Assembly (NCBI RefSeq): GCF_030282825.1
Contig: NZ_JASTZU010000060.1
Span: 1 to 55,318 of the forward strand
DNA from: Aquibacillus rhizosphaerae
Lineage (GTDB): Bacteria > Bacillota > Bacilli > Bacillales > Amphibacillaceae
Length of the DNA: 55,318 nucleotides
Reading direction: 5' to 3'
Shown: piece after piece, positions 35,799-45,089 of the stretch
Position numbering within the stretch: the stretch's first letter is position 1
Layout: each line of letters opens with the position of its first letter
Translations under genes and position numbers: made by a program
Notes under the pieces: model-generated
The model's input: only the letters and a program-made list of their open reading frames with translations
What the model was told of the DNA's origin: nothing
Database searches by the model: none

Positions 35799-37352
35799 CT
35801 ACTCTGTTTGTGCATACCATTCTTGTGCTCGTTTTGTTATTTCGTCACCACCAGCTTCCTTCCAGCGTTCGACGAATTCATCAAACCGCTCCAGTTCCCA
35901 TTCACCAATAACGATATTTGTCATATACTCTTGGAACAACTTATGGGACTGTATGTCTGGATAGCCTTCATACACAGAAATAGGCATCCCATCACCCGCA
36001 ATCCGTCGCGAATCTTTTGTAGCAGTCTTAAAGATATCTTTGATCATTTGTTGATCTTCATCTTCGAAAGAATTTTCAATTCGTAAGTCCATTGTTTCCT
36101 GTGTTGTAAAGTTCAACATACCTAACGCAATTGGTGTTTCATCTGTTGCAGGAATTAACTGTTTTTCTCCATTGACTACTTCATGCTGCACATCTTCAAT
36201 TCCATACTGAATGAACTCTGAATTGGCAGGGTCATAGTAGAAATCAAGCAGCTTCAGTGCATTAATTGCATTCTCTTCAGCAGTTTTTGGGATCATCCAT
36301 TCTGGCTCACCCATACTCTTTTGGGTAATATAACCATCAAACCCATCTGCTTTTGGTAATGACATTCCACTAATTTCTACATCAGGTGAATGCTCTCGCA
36401 TGATAATTAAATTATCATTTAAGTTTGCAGGTAGATGATACCAGCTTCCTACTAAACCATTATCAATTTTTGCTGCCCAAACATCTCCTTTATTTAAGAA
36501 TGTCTCATTGTCTAGTAAACCTTCTTGATATAGCTCACGAATAAATTCTATTGAAGCTTTCATATTCTCTGTTGTTCCTGCATAGTTAATATCTCCGTTA
36601 TATATATCCCACTCTGGGTAGCCTTCCCACATCGCTACACCAAACATCGCAAATAGGTGGTCCATCCATCTTCCAAATTCTCTACCGGACGTCGGTAATT
36701 CGTCCTGTACTCCATTTCCATTCGGATCTTCGTCACGAAAAGCAACTAACATTTCCTTATATTCTTCAGTTGTTTCAGGCATATCCATTCCTATATTGTC
36801 CAACCAATCTTTACGCAATAGTGGTGAACGTTCAGGAATCATAAATACTTTAGGTACATAGTAAATTTTCCCATCATCTGATGCGGTACGAACGATTTTC
36901 CATGCTTCTTCTGGAATTTGCTCCCATACATGTGGTGCATATTTAGGAAGCAATTCATCTAGTGCAAGTGCTCCTCCTTGTGAAATTAGTGTTTGTTCAA
37001 CCCCACCAATAGGTCGTAGGATATCTGGTAAATCTTGTTCCGCCATTATTAAGTTAATATATTCTGCTGGATCAGATCCTGGGGGTGTAGTAATTAATTG
37101 ATATTCTATCCCAGTAGCTTCCATAACTTTCTGCACATGCGGATCGTCACTTTCTGGAATCGTTCCTTTTCCAAGATGACTTTTAAATACTTTTACAACT
37201 ACAGGCTCATCAGACTCTTCTTCATTTCCTTCTGTTTGATTACTCTCAGAATTGGAATCATTGTTTCCGTCAGTTTTATTATCATCACATGCAACAGCGA
37301 TTACGAGCATCGACATAATCAATAGGATAAGTAACAAGTACGACTTTTTCAT
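35799..37352 (-). CDS. Sugar ABC transporter substrate-binding lipoprotein (YtcQ/LplA-like)
   Basis: This is an extracellular binding protein of about 517 aa. The signal peptide MKKSYLLLILLIMSMLVIA ends in lipobox VAC, with the lipid-modified Cys at residue 22 and an acidic linker after it. The mature part has the family 1 binding-protein pattern (ILRPIGGVEQTLISQGGALALDELLPKYAPHVW, WLDNIGMDMPETTEEYKEMLVAFRDEDPNGNG). Length and sequence fit the YtcQ/LplA group that binds pectin-type oligomers. The ATG at 37352 has a GGGAGG site; the upstream ATG at 37376 lacks one. It is encoded directly after the two permease genes. Confidence 0.92.
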   Translation of the reverse strand: MKKSYLLLILLIMSMLVIAVACDDNKTDGNNDSNSESNQTEGNEEESDEPVVVKVFKSHLGKGTIPESDDPHVQKVMEATGIEYQLITTPPGSDPAEYINLIMAEQDLPDILRPIGGVEQTLISQGGALALDELLPKYAPHVWEQIPEEAWKIVRTASDDGKIYYVPKVFMIPERSPLLRKDWLDNIGMDMPETTEEYKEMLVAFRDEDPNGNGVQDELPTSGREFGRWMDHLFAMFGVAMWEGYPEWDIYNGDINYAGTTENMKASIEFIRELYQEGLLDNETFLNKGDVWAAKIDNGLVGSWYHLPANLNDNLIIMREHSPDVEISGMSLPKADGFDGYITQKSMGEPEWMIPKTAEENAINALKLLDFYYDPANSEFIQYGIEDVQHEVVNGEKQLIPATDETPIALGMLNFTTQETMDLRIENSFEDEDQQMIKDIFKTATKDSRRIAGDGMPISVYEGYPDIQSHKLFQEYMTNIVIGEWELERFDEFVERWKEAGGDEITKRAQEWYAQTE

Positions 37353-37418
37353 AACTAAAATCCTCCCTTTTTTCATTTATTTAAATGGCTTTTATGCCAT
37401 TTATAACATTTCGATGTC

Positions 37419-38288
37419 TTACTCTTTCAGTGATCCTAGCACTGCACCTTTTACAAAATATTTTTGTAAATATGGATAAACAATTACGATTGGAATTGTC
37501 GCAAAGATGATTGTTGCTGCCTTCAATGTTGTCGTATTAAAGTCATAATCCCCAACAAGCAAATCAACCGTCGATAATTGTTCTTCTGATACGAAAAAGG
37601 AACGTAGGCGCATTTGTAATGGCCATAAATCTGGATTTCGCACAAAAAGCACCGCTGTTTTAAATGTGTTCCAAAGACCAACTGCATAAAACAAGCCAAT
37701 CGTTGCTAACACTGGTTTCGATAATGGTAAATAAATACGAAACAAGAGGCCGAATTCATTACATCCATCAATTTTGGCAGCATCATCCAAATCACTCGGT
37801 ATTCCCATAAAAAAGGTACGGATAATAACCATGTTGAATGTGCTAATTAACCCAGGAATAATCAGTGCCCAAACCGAGTCCATTAAGCCTACTTCTCTTA
37901 CAGTTAGGAAAAACGGAATCATCGGCGCATTAAATATCATTGTAATAACAATCGCAAACATAATTGGTTTACGTAGTAGAAAGTCTTTTCTAGATAACGG
38001 GAACGCTGTTAAAACAGAGAATAACATACTCAAAAATGTACCTACCACAGTAATGAAAACGGTAACAAAAAATGATCTCCAAAGTACATCATTTTGCAAA
38101 ATATGCACCCACGTGTCTACTGTAAAATCAACTGGCAATAAAAATACCTTTTTTGCATCTGCGGCTACTGGTGAACTAAAGGAGACGGCTAATAATTGCA
38201 GTAATGGTGCAATCATAGTTGCAGCTGCTATGATCAAAAACGAGTAGTTAAATACTTGAAAACATCTTTCCCCAATTGACATTCGCAT
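37419..38288 (-). CDS. Carbohydrate ABC permease, YtcP/LplC-like
   Basis: This permease of about 289 aa has six TM helices. The EAA loop is DLDDAAKIDGCNEFGLLFRIYLPLSKPVLATIGLF (about 180-215), and the C terminus is LQKYFVKGAVLGSLKE, typical of the MalG-like partner. The ATG at 38288 overlaps the stop of the preceding permease (TAATG). A GTG at 38294 is possible but its ribosome site would be poorly placed. It forms the membrane channel with the 324-aa permease. The ATPase is not encoded here and is presumably a shared MsmX-type protein. Confidence 0.9.
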   Translation of the reverse strand: MRMSIGERCFQVFNYSFLIIAAATMIAPLLQLLAVSFSSPVAADAKKVFLLPVDFTVDTWVHILQNDVLWRSFFVTVFITVVGTFLSMLFSVLTAFPLSRKDFLLRKPIMFAIVITMIFNAPMIPFFLTVREVGLMDSVWALIIPGLISTFNMVIIRTFFMGIPSDLDDAAKIDGCNEFGLLFRIYLPLSKPVLATIGLFYAVGLWNTFKTAVLFVRNPDLWPLQMRLRSFFVSEEQLSTVDLLVGDYDFNTTTLKAATIIFATIPIVIVYPYLQKYFVKGAVLGSLKE

Positions 38289-39262
38289 TACCACAACCCC
38301 TGTCCTGTTTTTCTTGCGAGCCGATTAAAAATCCATAACAGCGCAAACCCTATAACAGATTGAAATAATCCGATCGCAGTTGTTAAGCTATATTGCCCTT
38401 GGAGAATACCTGCTCTATACACATATGTTTCAATAATATCTCCAACAGAATAAGTCATCGGAGTTAACAAGTTGAAAATTTGGTCAAAACCTAACTCCAA
38501 GAAGTTCCCGATGTTCAGTAAGAAAAGGATTAATATAGTTGGGAATAATAGTGGCAATGTAATATGGATCGTTTGTTTCCAACGATTTGCTCCATCAATT
38601 ACTGCAGCCTCATACAATGATGGGTTAATCGCTGTAATGGCAGCTAAATAAATGATTGTTCCCCAACCAACCTCTTTCCAAATCCCCGAAAAAACAACAA
38701 TAGTTCGAAAATACTCTTTTTCTTGCATAAATAAGATCGGTTCATACCCCAGTATTTCTCGGAAGGCATTAATAACCCCTTCTGTAGACAATAATTCAAA
38801 TACAATCCCACCGACTATAACCCAAGATAAGAAATGCGGAAGGTAAAACAAACTTTGAATCGTTTTCTTGGCAATCATTAGCCTTATTTCATTAAACAAT
38901 AAAGCAAAGATGATTGGTGCCGGAAATTGAAAAATCAATTGATACAAGGCAATTAATGCAGTATTCCTTAATACTTCATGAAAATCTTGATAATTTAATA
39001 GATGATAGAAATTCTCCAAACCTACCCAAGGGCTGTTCATTATCCCATTTAAAATTTGATAATCCTGAAAGGCAATCACACTTCCAAGTAACGGGATATA
39101 CTTAAAGATAATGTAATAAATTAACCCTGGGAGAATCATCAGATAAAGCATCCAATGTTTTTGGATGTTTTCTATATAACGATTCTTCTTCCTCTTAGAC
39201 TTGATCGGAATATTTCGTTTCACTCCCGAATCAATTGTTGGATTATTCGCATAATTCTTCAT
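38288..39262 (-). CDS. Carbohydrate ABC permease, YteP/LplB-like
   Basis: This is a 324-aa permease with six TM helices. The N-terminal extension is basic (KRNIPIKSKRKKNRYI), followed by HWMLYLMILPGLIYYIIFKYIPLLGSVIAFQDY, which marks the LplB/YteP group. The EAA loop is SLYEAAVIDGANRWKQTIHITLPLLFPT. It has a strong GAGAGGGGG site and is followed by the second permease with overlapping stop/start codons. Transported substrates are probably oligogalacturonides or rhamnogalacturonan pieces, which is inferred from the neighbours. Confidence 0.91.
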   Translation of the reverse strand: MKNYANNPTIDSGVKRNIPIKSKRKKNRYIENIQKHWMLYLMILPGLIYYIIFKYIPLLGSVIAFQDYQILNGIMNSPWVGLENFYHLLNYQDFHEVLRNTALIALYQLIFQFPAPIIFALLFNEIRLMIAKKTIQSLFYLPHFLSWVIVGGIVFELLSTEGVINAFREILGYEPILFMQEKEYFRTIVVFSGIWKEVGWGTIIYLAAITAINPSLYEAAVIDGANRWKQTIHITLPLLFPTILILFLLNIGNFLELGFDQIFNLLTPMTYSVGDIIETYVYRAGILQGQYSLTTAIGLFQSVIGFALLWIFNRLARKTGQGLW

Positions 39263-39482
39263 TCCCTTCCCCCTCTCTAATTTTTATCTTTCAAATAAAA
39301 ATTTGATTTTCCAATTCATACACAAAATATAGAAAGGCTTTAATCTATTATCATTACTAGTCTCTGATGTATGTGTATATGCCCTATAGTATAAATTGTT
39401 CGTCACTTGTAAGAATGGTTAGTCGTGTCGGTAGAAGTCTAACTTAATATCCCTACTCTTCCAGGAAACAGACCACAATGGG

Positions 39483-40766
39483 TTAGAATTTCACTAGGTC
39501 ATTCACACGAACAGGTAGTCCTGTGTTTAATGATTTATTTCCTGCTATTCCTGTAAGAATAGACATTGCACCATCAATATGAGAAGCTGCCCGATTAAAT
39601 TCATCATTTACAGGTGTACCAAAAATATCTTGTAATAGGACAGGGTCACCACCACCATGGCCACCTTTTCCTTGTATTACATCCACCTCATACGCTTTTC
39701 CAAACATCGGCAGAACTTTAATGGACTTTTCCTTTAATCGTCCTTCGTCATCTTTATTTCCACCTGAGTTAATATACGATTGCTCACGAACACGGACTTC
39801 AATTCGACCTTTGCTTCCATTAAATGAAACAATGTAGCCTTCCCATGGCAAATATGCATTCAATGAATAATTTAAAATTGCTTTATTTTTGTAATTAACC
39901 ATGACACCTAATGTATCTTCAATATTTATTCCATCGCCAAACACACTTTGATCACGTTGATATCCATCTTCTTTTTCAGCTTCTAAATACATTTCCTTCA
40001 AATGTTCATTTGCCTCTAAATCAATCGAAAACGGATCATCCTTTGCATTATCACTACCATGTGCTCGTTGATAGAAATTAGTAACACCTCTTGCTTCAGC
40101 ATTTTCTCTACCATAAAAACGCAACCCACCAGAGGCGTAGACGGTTTCTGGTGTTGTTCCTAACCAAAAATTAACTAAATCGAAGTGGTGGGTTGATTTA
40201 TGTACCAACAGTCCACCGCTATTCCGTTTATCGCGGTGCCACCTACGAAAATAATCAGCGCCATGCTGCGTATTTAACGCCCATTCGAAATTCACGGAAA
40301 ATACATCGCCTATTGTACCTCGCTTAATTAGTTCCCTAATTTTTGTGTTGTGTGGTGCATATCGGTAGTTGAATGATACTCGAACTTGCCGACCTGTCTT
40401 GTTCACAATATCAATAATTTCCTGACACTTTTCCGCATCGACAGTCATTGGCTTTTCGGTGATAACATCACATCCAAGTTCAAGCGCCCGAATAATATAA
40501 GTATGGTGGGTACGATCCACCGATGTCACAATCACTGTGTCAGGTTTTTCATTAGCGACCATTTCATCAAATTCACTAGTCAAATACGTTGAGATTTGTG
40601 GGTGTTCGTATTTTTCTTCTAATAATCGATTGGCGTAATTCATTCTCGTTTGATTTATATCACAAAATCCAACTAATTCACTGGTCTCACCGAAATCTCG
40701 TACTACTGCACCATAGAAAAACTCTGATCTTCCTCCAGTCCCAACTAATACATATTTCTTTTTCAT
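39483..40766 (-). CDS. Gfo/Idh/MocA-family oxidoreductase (first in pectin operon)
   Basis: This 427-aa NAD(P)-dependent sugar dehydrogenase-like protein has the N-terminal Rossmann motif VGTGGRSEFFYG and DTVIVTSVDRTHHTYIIRALELGCDVITEKPMTVDAEKC with the family EKP. The C-terminal alpha/beta domain has NSGGLLVHKSTHHFDLVNFWLG, including the active-site His. It probably oxidises, reduces or epimerises a uronic acid or rhamnose derivative; the substrate is unknown. It is the first gene of the transport operon, with AGGGAG before the ATG. The divergent 395-aa relative at 41316 is not a close copy. Confidence 0.9.
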   Translation of the reverse strand: MKKKYVLVGTGGRSEFFYGAVVRDFGETSELVGFCDINQTRMNYANRLLEEKYEHPQISTYLTSEFDEMVANEKPDTVIVTSVDRTHHTYIIRALELGCDVITEKPMTVDAEKCQEIIDIVNKTGRQVRVSFNYRYAPHNTKIRELIKRGTIGDVFSVNFEWALNTQHGADYFRRWHRDKRNSGGLLVHKSTHHFDLVNFWLGTTPETVYASGGLRFYGRENAEARGVTNFYQRAHGSDNAKDDPFSIDLEANEHLKEMYLEAEKEDGYQRDQSVFGDGINIEDTLGVMVNYKNKAILNYSLNAYLPWEGYIVSFNGSKGRIEVRVREQSYINSGGNKDDEGRLKEKSIKVLPMFGKAYEVDVIQGKGGHGGGDPVLLQDIFGTPVNDEFNRAASHIDGAMSILTGIAGNKSLNTGLPVRVNDLVKF

Positions 40767-41035
40767 TATATACAGCTCCCTAATGTTGCTATTGTTTTGG
40801 TGTTCTTCTTTTACCGTAATGAAACATTGCGTTTCATACTTAATTTGATAGGATTGTTCGAATGTTTTCTATATACTCCCCCCTTTTCTAAATATCGAAA
40901 TGATTTAAATCTAATTCTAGCCCAATTGTGAGAAGTGCTTTTTTCTTAACCTCGTTCAAAATGATGATTGTATTATTTTGGTTTTCTTTGAATTAGATTT
41001 GCAACAACGGAAGGGACTAAAAATTGATTAGGTTA

Positions 41036-41051
41036 ATCTTAGCGCTTTCAT
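41036..41051 (-). promoter_or_regulatory. cre-like site 1
   Basis: On the minus strand, ATGAAAGCGCTAAGAT fits the CcpA operator WTGNAANCGNWNNCW with one mismatch at the C near the 3' end. The core AGCGCT is a perfect palindrome. Confidence 0.5.
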
Positions 41052-41128
41052 TTGCAATTAGACAACCAATCAATTCTCGATTTAACACACAAAAACCAGA
41101 GGCAGTTCAAACCGTTGATACGACTAGA

Positions 41129-41143
41129 TTGTAGCGCTTTCAT
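41129..41143 (-). promoter_or_regulatory. cre-like site 2
   Basis: On the minus strand, ATGAAAGCGCTACAA fits the CcpA operator consensus with one mismatch. It shares 12 bases with site 1, 92 bp away. Confidence 0.5.
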
Positions 41144-41315
41144 TTATGTTCGAATGTTATAATTGTTTGTTTTTTGTAAGAATGGTTCCTTGGTTTCACA
41201 GGTCTAATATAATATTATAGATTTCGAACAAAAATGAATTATAGTGTAAGTTCTAATACAATTGATGGATTATGATATTTCAGTAAAGAAATAAGTAAAG
41301 TCAAGGGGGATTTAC

Positions 41316-42503
41316 ATGAAGAATAAAGTTTCTATTGTGTTAGTTGGGATAAGTGGATACGGTAGCGTCTACGTTAGAAATTCACTAGATGAAAGTGAAA
41401 TTGCATATATAGTAGGTGTTGTTGATATTAATCCGAAACACTCCAATTATTACGAACAATTACTTGAAAAAAATATACCTATTTACGATACATTGGAAGC
41501 CTTTTATCAAAATTACAATGCAGATCTCGCAATTATATCAACACCAATTCATCTCCATAAGCAACAGTCCTGTCATGCAATGTTAAATGGAAGTAATGTA
41601 TTATGCGAGAAACCTGCAACTGGTAATCCAAAAGAAGTTGGAGAAATGATGAAAGTGAGAGATCAAACTGGTAAGTTTCTTGCTATTGGCTATAACTGGT
41701 CATTTACAGAATCAGTTCAACAATTGAAACAAGATGTACTTGATGGATTATTTGGAAAACCAAAACGGATGAAATCAATCGTATTATGGCCGCGAAACGA
41801 GGAATATTATGCACGAACTGGATGGGCGGGGAAAAAATACAGTTCTAATAATGAAATGATTTTTGACAGTATTGCGAACAATGCAACCGCACATTTTCTA
41901 CACCACATGTTTTATTTATTAGGATCTTCCATCGATAGTAGCTGTTTGCTAAAAGATGTGACCGCTGAGCTGTATCGGACAAATGATATAGAAACCTTCG
42001 ACACGTGTGCAATAAAAATGAACACTACAGAAGACGTAGAAATTTATTATTACGCTTCACATACCGTACTAGAGAATAAGAGTCCACAATATGAGATTGA
42101 ATTTGAAAATGCAACGATATCCTATAATCCTAACAATAATCATAACGAGATTGTTGCTAGCTTTACTAATGGAGATAAAAAAGTGTATAAAGATCCACAA
42201 CAAAATACTTTAGCCAAGCTAAACGTTTGTATTGATGCGGTAGCAAATCAGCACAAAGATATTCTGTGTGGTGTAGAAGCAGCCTCTACACATGTATCCT
42301 GTATACAGGCTATCCATGAGTCTTTAGAAAATGCCACAGTTTTTTCAGAGGTGTTAGTAAATTATGAAGAAGCAGAAAAATTATGGTGGGTGGATGGATT
42401 AGAACAACAGCTACAAGCTTGCTACACCAAGTGGAGACTTCCTAGTGATGAAGGGATAGAATGGGCTGAGAGAGGAAAGACAGTGAGACTTTTGGAATCA
42501 TGA
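41316..42503 (+). CDS. Gfo/Idh/MocA-family oxidoreductase (divergent)
   Basis: This is a 395-aa Rossmann-fold dehydrogenase. It has VSIVLVGISGYGSVYVRNSL at the NAD(P) site (GxxGxG-like, with S and Y changes), ADLAIISTPIHLHKQQSCHAMLNGSNVLCEKPATGNPKE with EKP, and a C-terminal domain that includes DSIANNATAHFLHHMFYLLG. It is predicted to act on a carbohydrate from the pectin pathway. The GGGGG ribosome site lies 8 bases upstream. It is the only plus-strand gene of the locus and is transcribed from the shared divergent region with two cre-like sites. Confidence 0.88.
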   Translation: MKNKVSIVLVGISGYGSVYVRNSLDESEIAYIVGVVDINPKHSNYYEQLLEKNIPIYDTLEAFYQNYNADLAIISTPIHLHKQQSCHAMLNGSNVLCEKPATGNPKEVGEMMKVRDQTGKFLAIGYNWSFTESVQQLKQDVLDGLFGKPKRMKSIVLWPRNEEYYARTGWAGKKYSSNNEMIFDSIANNATAHFLHHMFYLLGSSIDSSCLLKDVTAELYRTNDIETFDTCAIKMNTTEDVEIYYYASHTVLENKSPQYEIEFENATISYNPNNNHNEIVASFTNGDKKVYKDPQQNTLAKLNVCIDAVANQHKDILCGVEAASTHVSCIQAIHESLENATVFSEVLVNYEEAEKLWWVDGLEQQLQACYTKWRLPSDEGIEWAERGKTVRLLES

Positions 42504-42891
42504 AGAAACCAGATCTTTGTTTTGAAATCTGTTTTTACTTTTGAATTTATCATGTCTCTGTAGAGGGACATAGGTATGATGTGCCCCTCTTGTCCCTAGG
42601 TTGATTTCACTGCTTGTTTATTGGATGTGTGTCCTCTTCGTCAAAACTTGTCTATTTGAAGGGACTGACCCATACGTTTCCATTTTAAGTCGCTGGATCA
42701 TTACTTTCCTTAAGCTATCTGATGAATCCAGTTCAAGTATAGCTTTAAAGTAAAGTTTGATTAAAAACAACTAAATCCCATATTCCACGATAAATAAATA
42801 GAATTCATTTTGAAAAAATTTTGAATAATTCTATAGTTAATCTTCATCAATTGCCCTTTCACTAAAAAAAATTTTCTTTTTATTCCCACTA
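42504..42891. other. Intergenic region with dispersed hairpin copy 3
   Basis: It contains no gene. A possible terminator for the upstream gene (aagaaaccagatc...gaaatctgttttt) begins right after the stop, and the repeat at 42631-42670 follows. The remainder is AT-rich and unremarkable. Confidence 0.5.
42631..42670. repeat. Dispersed hairpin repeat, copy 3
   Basis: GTCC and GGGAC enclose the centre tcaaaacttgtctatttgaa and are followed by TGACCC. The centre resembles copies 1 and 2, but the stem is shorter. Confidence 0.5.
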
Positions 42892-43797
42892 CTAAATCAC
42901 CGATGAATGGCTTATAAATTCTTTTATTACTTTAACATACAATTCAGGTTCTTCAAACCTAGGAAAATGACCGCTGTGGTTAAACATGTATAGTTTACGA
43001 TTCGATTGCCCATTAGTAAACGCAGCAAGCTGATCATCTGCAGTCACCCAGTCATATTTGCCTTTTATCAATAGCATTGGACAATTAACAGATTCAAGTT
43101 GAGGAAGCAGTGATTCAAAAACCTTTCCTTCCTGATATAACTTTAGCTGATGATTACTAGCTCGTTCCCAGTTTTCTTGCGGAATACCAGACTTTTCGGC
43201 AAGATCATCAAAAAAGTGTTTTTCTTCCCCATGGACATACAAATTGTCTTTATATTCACCCAAATCCACGAGAAACTCTATACATTTTTCCCAAGTTTCT
43301 TCTGGATCAGTTATCTTTGAAGCGGCCAAGGACTCTTCCACCATTCCATGTTTTCCTAATCGCTTATATTCCCGATTAGCACCTATAATAAGTGAGCGGG
43401 CGGTGCTTCCTAAATCAAAAATAGGACATTCCAACAGAATCTGTGTCACTTTTTCCGGATAATGCAATTGATAATGTACGGCTAAATACCCACCAAATGA
43501 GTGGCCAATGATACCCCACTTCTTTATCCCCAATTGCTCACGAATGGATTCACAGTCCTCAATCAAGTCAAAAATTCCGAATGATTCTTCATCCCCAATT
43601 GGATCCGATCGAAGTACCCCTCTTTGATCAATTGCAATGACTCTCACAAACTGTGAAAGCCGCTGACCTTGATGTTCAATAAAGTCATAAGAACCAGCTC
43701 CCGGTCCCCCATGTAAATACAAAAATACAGGTAAATGATTCTCACCGTGAATCTTATAATAAATATTTTTATGTTTAACTGTTATATGTCCGTTCAT
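42892..43797 (-). CDS. Alpha/beta hydrolase, proline iminopeptidase-like
   Basis: This 301-aa serine hydrolase (peptidase S33 type) has the oxyanion-hole HGGPGAGSYDF (about 29-39), DQRGVLRSDP, the nucleophile elbow GHSFGG (Ser about 104), and the catalytic His in NHSGHFPRFEEPE near the C terminus; Asp is in GKYDWVTADDQ. It cleaves a peptide or ester; the substrate is unknown. It has no signal peptide. It has an AAGGAG ribosome site and stands alone between the pectin locus and the restriction remnant. Confidence 0.9.
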   Translation of the reverse strand: MNGHITVKHKNIYYKIHGENHLPVFLYLHGGPGAGSYDFIEHQGQRLSQFVRVIAIDQRGVLRSDPIGDEESFGIFDLIEDCESIREQLGIKKWGIIGHSFGGYLAVHYQLHYPEKVTQILLECPIFDLGSTARSLIIGANREYKRLGKHGMVEESLAASKITDPEETWEKCIEFLVDLGEYKDNLYVHGEEKHFFDDLAEKSGIPQENWERASNHQLKLYQEGKVFESLLPQLESVNCPMLLIKGKYDWVTADDQLAAFTNGQSNRKLYMFNHSGHFPRFEEPELYVKVIKEFISHSSVI

Positions 43798-43877
43798 AAT
43801 ATTCTCCTTTTTATCTGTGTTTTAAGTCAACAAAAACTAAAAAATGAGCCTATTTAATTAAATAGACTCTCTAACTT

Positions 43878-44705
43878 TTATTTCTGATGGTCAAAACAAT
43901 ACACTTTTCCGTTAAATCGCTTGTTTGATAGGCAAAAACTTTTTACTTTATCTGACACTGCTTTATTACAAACTACACACTTACTCGTAGATGATGGTTT
44001 TGGAGTTGTTTGAATAGGCGCACTCTTTAACGCTTCGTTATGTTGTAAACGAATGGCTTTATCCGTTATGTTTGCCTCTAGCACACTTTGATAGATTTTA
44101 TCAATTTCCTCTTTTGTTAAAAGCACTTTGTCATGTTGCAACCTAAGCACATTGACTTTTCTTTCGATAAATTCTGATAGTTCAATATCATAGACGATTA
44201 AATGGTTGGAAGCTATCTTCCGTAATTCTACATCAATTTTAAATGTGCACCGTTTTGTGAAAGATACCATGGATATAATAAGATCCTCGTATTTACTGCC
44301 AGCAACCTGTAGTAGTGCTTTAATATGACCATAGTTTTGATAGAAAGGATTCATGAACTTAAACTTCCCATTCACTAACCACGTCTTTCTATCTTTCCCA
44401 CCATAAATAGTTCCTTGATAATTTTTCGTCTCGATAACAAAAATCCCATAAGGCGTGATTACCACATGATCAATTTGCGAATATCCAGATTTTGATTTCG
44501 CATTTTTAATCATGACATCATTTATGTATCGATATTCTTTCGGCATTTGTGCGAGCTGAATATCAATCTTATGCTCACCAATCTGTCCTTTAACCACTGC
44601 CAGTTCATCATTGGTTCTATTTGTTGGTGATTTGTTGTTTTTAGTTTTTGGTTTTACTTCTTGAGCTTTTATTTCTGGTTGCTTTTTCTTTAAAAATTTA
44701 AACAT
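43878..44705 (-). CDS. NERD-domain protein with C-terminal zinc ribbon
   Basis: This 275-aa protein has a lysine-rich N terminus (1-35), then a NERD (nuclease-related) domain at about 38-150 with the PD-(D/E)XK-like residues visible in SGYSQIDHVVITPYGIFVIETKNYQG. A C-terminal zinc-ribbon-like segment (CVVCNKAVSDKVKSFCLSNKRFNGKVYCFDH) has paired cysteines. NERD proteins are thought to process DNA and often sit in plasmid or defence regions. Here it is adjacent to a McrBC-like remnant, so it may belong to the same defence island. It has a CAAGGAG ribosome site and appears intact. Confidence 0.88.
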   Translation of the reverse strand: MFKFLKKKQPEIKAQEVKPKTKNNKSPTNRTNDELAVVKGQIGEHKIDIQLAQMPKEYRYINDVMIKNAKSKSGYSQIDHVVITPYGIFVIETKNYQGTIYGGKDRKTWLVNGKFKFMNPFYQNYGHIKALLQVAGSKYEDLIISMVSFTKRCTFKIDVELRKIASNHLIVYDIELSEFIERKVNVLRLQHDKVLLTKEEIDKIYQSVLEANITDKAIRLQHNEALKSAPIQTTPKPSSTSKCVVCNKAVSDKVKSFCLSNKRFNGKVYCFDHQK

Positions 44706-44782
44706 GGTTTTGCTCCTTGAGGTGTATATTTATAATCGATACTCAGATTAAACTTCAATAATCTCAAACAATCGGATATTTT

Positions 44783-45025
44783 TCAATTTAACTTTATAAT
44801 TAAATACACTAAAATACCCAGCACAGTTGTACTAAATGCTGTGTTTATTACAAAATAGATCTTATTTATATTAGACACTCCCTTAATAAGCGACTTGTTT
44901 TCAACTTGCACACGATTTACCTCTCCAGCAAGCTCATCATGTTTTTGATTTACTGAGTTATTAAGTTTTTTAAAAGATGAAACAGTCTCCTTTTCATGTT
45001 TATCCAGCCGCTTAGTATACTCCAA
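44783..45025 (-). CDS. Small coiled-coil protein with C-terminal membrane anchor
   Basis: This is an 80-aa protein. Residues 1-55 form an amphipathic coiled coil (KRLDKHEKETVSSFKKLNNSVNQ...LAGEVNRVQVENKSL), and residues 58-78 are one hydrophobic helix. The layout resembles phage-type hemolysin XhlA-like proteins, or tail-anchored helper proteins, but the match is weak. The start appears to be TTG with AAGGAA close upstream. It lies between the NERD gene and the restriction pair. Its function is unknown. Confidence 0.55.
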   Translation of the reverse strand: MEYTKRLDKHEKETVSSFKKLNNSVNQKHDELAGEVNRVQVENKSLIKGVSNINKIYFVINTAFSTTVLGILVYLIIKLN

Positions 45026-45089
45026 CCATTTCCTTCGTTAAAATTCACATCATCTAAACATAATATTCCTTGAACAGCAACAGAACCAT

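Larger units (their letters stand above)
40767..41315. promoter_or_regulatory. Divergent promoter region of the pectin locus with two cre-like sites
   Basis: The 549-bp gap separates the minus-strand transport operon from the plus-strand dehydrogenase. It holds no gene. It contains two almost identical blocks with agcgctttcatt (listed separately) and AT-rich promoter-like sequence near 41195-41260. It is the likely target of the YesS-like activator and of CcpA. Confidence 0.6.
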
